A stretch of DNA of 64,000 nucleotides from an uncultured Lachnospiraceae bacterium (GTDB lineage: Bacteria; Bacillota; Clostridia; Lachnospirales; Lachnospiraceae): positions 242,458 to 306,457 of the forward strand of contig CANQAP010000002.1 in the NCBI GenBank assembly GCA_947589305.1. Direction: 5' to 3'. Each line of letters begins with the position of its first letter. Positions within the stretch are counted from its first letter, which is position 1. The notes beneath the pieces are model-generated. The model was not told where the DNA came from. It was given only the letters and a program-made list of their open reading frames with translations, and made no database searches. Position numbers and translations under genes: made by a program. Positions 62,576 to 64,000 of this stretch are shown here, in pieces.

Positions 62576-64000
62576 ATGATAAAATCAAAATGGATCAAAG
62601 CGGTCAGTAGCGGATGTGTATTTTTTGCTATTGCATTAGCAGTGTTGGGAGTGAACGGACAGACGGTCGCAGCGGAAGACGAGGTGGAGATCAACGAAAC
62701 GAACTTCCCGGATAGTAATTTTAGGAATTCTGTATCAAAATTTGATATAGATAAGAATGGAAAACTGTCGCAGGCAGAGATTGATGCAGTGACGAGCATG
62801 AATCTTTATCGAGGTCCGAGTTTTCGTATAGAATCTTTGACTGGAATAGAATATTTTACTAATTTAGTTGAATTAGATTGTAATTCTATAAAACTAACCA
62901 GTTTGGATGTGAGCAAGAATACGGCATTGACTAAATTGAATTGTGGTGGTAATCAGTTAACCAGTTTGGATGTGAGTAAGAATACGGCATTGACTGAATT
63001 GCAGTGTTATGATAATCAGATAACCAGTTTGGATGTGAGTAAGAATACGGCATTGACTGAATTAAGTTGTGGTGATAATCAGTTAACCAGTTTAGACGTG
63101 AGTGAGAATACAGCATTGACTAAATTGAATTGTGATGGTAATCAGTTAACCAGTTTGGATGTGAGTAAGAATACGGCATTGACTTTATTGTGGTGTTATG
63201 ATAATCAGATAACCAGTTTGGATGTGAGTAAGAATACGGCATTGACTGAATTGCAGTGTTATGATAATCAGATAACCAGTTTGGATGTGAGCAAAAATAT
63301 TTTTCTAGAGCATCTGTCATGCGAGGGTAATCAATTAACCAGTTTAGATGTGAGCAAAAATATTTTTCTAGAGGTTCTGTCATGCGGGGGTAATCAATTA
63401 ACCAGTTTAGATGTGAGCAAAAATATTCTTCTAGAGTTTCTGTCATGCGGGGGTAATCAACTGACCACCTTGAATATAAACGGGTGTACAAAATTGTATC
63501 AATTATATTGTGCTTCTAATCAGCTGATGAGTTTGGATTTAAGTACCAATGTTGTATTGCGGTATTTATACTGTGGATCGAATAGTCAACTGAGCAGCTT
63601 AGATATAAGTAAAAATACTGCATTGTATTTTTTAGATTGTTTTGATAATCAGTTAACCAGTTTGGATATAAGACAGAATACATCATTATCTGTTATTAAT
63701 TGTTTCAAAAAGGATGCGGTACTTCAAATTATTGTTGATTCTAACGTAGCGGATGTTACAAAGTTTCAGTATCATATGTATGCTTTTGGCACTACAGTTG
63801 CTAGTAATGTCAGAGGCGGTATTTTGTCAGAAGATGGAATATTGACAATCGGGGAAACTGGTAAAGCGGTTGTAGATTTTTCTGCTGCTGATGGAGAAGA
63901 AGATTTTGGAACATATACGTTGTCTTTTGTTGTCGCAGGAAGTCAGCAGGAAAACACTCCAACTGATCCAAGCACACCGGTTCCTCCGACTAACGGCTGG
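62576..64000 (+). CDS. secreted leucine-rich-repeat protein with EF-hand-like segment (3' end cut by window)
   Basis: An open frame with no stop to the window end, at least 475 residues. A signal peptide (residues 1 to about 33, basic start, FFAIALAVLGV, cleavage likely after TVAA) comes first. Then a segment with an EF-hand-like loop (FDIDKNGKLSQAEIDAVTSM) is followed by 13 leucine-rich repeats of 21-22 residues with the pattern LTSLDVSKNTALTxLxCxxNQ. Past the repeats lie a beta-rich domain (about 380-455) and a Pro/Thr-rich linker (NTPTDPSTPVPPTNG). This is the TpLRR/internalin-like layout of Firmicutes surface proteins. A cell-wall anchor, if any, would be outside the window. ACAGGAGGAACAAGCGGAA precedes the ATG. 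Confidence 0.88.
   Translation, partial: MIKSKWIKAVSSGCVFFAIALAVLGVNGQTVAAEDEVEINETNFPDSNFRNSVSKFDIDKNGKLSQAEIDAVTSMNLYRGPSFRIESLTGIEYFTNLVELDCNSIKLTSLDVSKNTALTKLNCGGNQLTSLDVSKNTALTELQCYDNQITSLDVSKNTALTELSCGDNQLTSLDVSENTALTKLNCDGNQLTSLDVSKNTALTLLWCYDNQITSLDVSKNTALTELQCYDNQITSLDVSKNIFLEHLSCEGNQLTSLDVSKNIFLEVLSCGGNQLTSLDVSKNILLEFLSCGGNQLTTLNINGCTKLYQLYCASNQLMSLDLSTNVVLRYLYCGSNSQLSSLDISKNTALYFLDCFDNQLTSLDIRQNTSLSVINCFKKDAVLQIIVDSNVADVTKFQYHMYAFGTTVASNVRGGILSEDGILTIGETGKAVVDFSAADGEEDFGTYTLSFVVAGSQQENTPTDPSTPVPPTNGW
62894..63715 (+). repeat. 13 tandem leucine-rich repeats, 63-bp DNA unit
   Basis: Twelve units of exactly 63 bases and one of 66 (unit 11). Units 1-6 are near identical at the DNA level (units 2 and 6 encode the same 21 residues). 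Units 7-9 form a second sub-family (SKNIFLE/SKNILLE), and units 10-13 are diverged. This pattern shows recent expansion of two sub-arrays and makes the gene prone to length change. Confidence 0.9.

Noticed and set aside
62894..63715. A CRISPR array or intergenic tandem repeat
   Set aside because: The 63-bp units are in-frame leucine-rich repeats with no unique spacers, inside an open coding frame with a signal peptide. Minus-strand open frames here are a by-product of the repeats.

Overview
The window looks like a chromosome segment of an anaerobic, low-to-medium GC Gram-positive bacterium, most like Lachnospiraceae or related Clostridia. The reasons are strong AGGAGG-type ribosome binding sites, a T-box leader on pheST, a rubredoxin-flavin reductase next to a flavodiiron oxygen/NO reductase, a SEC-C methionine aminopeptidase, and dense co-directional operons. 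Nearly all genes are on the + strand. The exceptions are a phospholipase C-like gene near 12.5 kb and a lipid kinase gene near 27.7 kb. No rRNA, tRNA, CRISPR array or insertion sequence was seen. These statements rest on reading the sequence; no database search was possible.

Region 1 (0-9 kb): the 3' end of clpB, a TraX-like membrane protein, a TetR regulator and a compact lipid/polyketide-type operon. That operon holds a PlsC acyltransferase, an acyl carrier protein, a fused ketosynthase with a catalytically dead second ketosynthase domain, a FabG-like reductase, a FabZ-like dehydratase, a flavodoxin-fold reductase and a DUF308 membrane protein. Region 2 (9-24.6 kb) is housekeeping: glyA, the Hrb-FprA pair, sbcDC, an unusual cytosolic BMP-type binding protein, a metallophosphoesterase, an SseB-like protein, an MBL-fold hydrolase, map and thrC. 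Region 3 (24.7-31.3 kb): the preQ0/queuosine operon queD-queE-folE-queC, a diacylglycerol kinase-like gene divergent from glmM, and clpX.

Region 4 (31.6-56.9 kb) is the most interesting part: a complete-looking contractile injection system (CIS) of the phage-tail/eCIS type. In order it encodes a candidate papain-fold effector, a STAND-BTAD regulator, an AAA+ ATPase, one sheath, two tube-like proteins, a tail-assembly-chaperone-like protein followed in the -1 frame by a small conserved protein, a helical protein, a LysM baseplate protein, a gp27-like hub, two baseplate-J proteins, a gpI-like protein and a large conserved CIS protein with a C-terminal Ig-like end. These are followed by a single-pass membrane protein, a membrane-anchored MORN-repeat protein, a DUF4255 terminator/cap protein, an unknown protein, a membrane sensor with a degenerate cyclase domain, gp25, a gp5-like spike and a PAAR-like tip. 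Three predicted membrane proteins inside the structural operon suggest a membrane-linked or membrane-sensing injectisome. At the overlap after the chaperone-like gene there is a slippery heptamer, a 6-nt spacer and a GC-rich stem, which is the layout of a programmed -1 ribosomal frameshift as in lambda gpG-GT.

Region 5 (56.9-64 kb): a promoter and T-box leader for pheS-pheT, then queA (last-but-one step of queuosine synthesis, linked in function to region 3), two small conserved proteins, and the 5' part of a secreted leucine-rich-repeat protein built on near-identical 63-bp repeats that runs off the window end.
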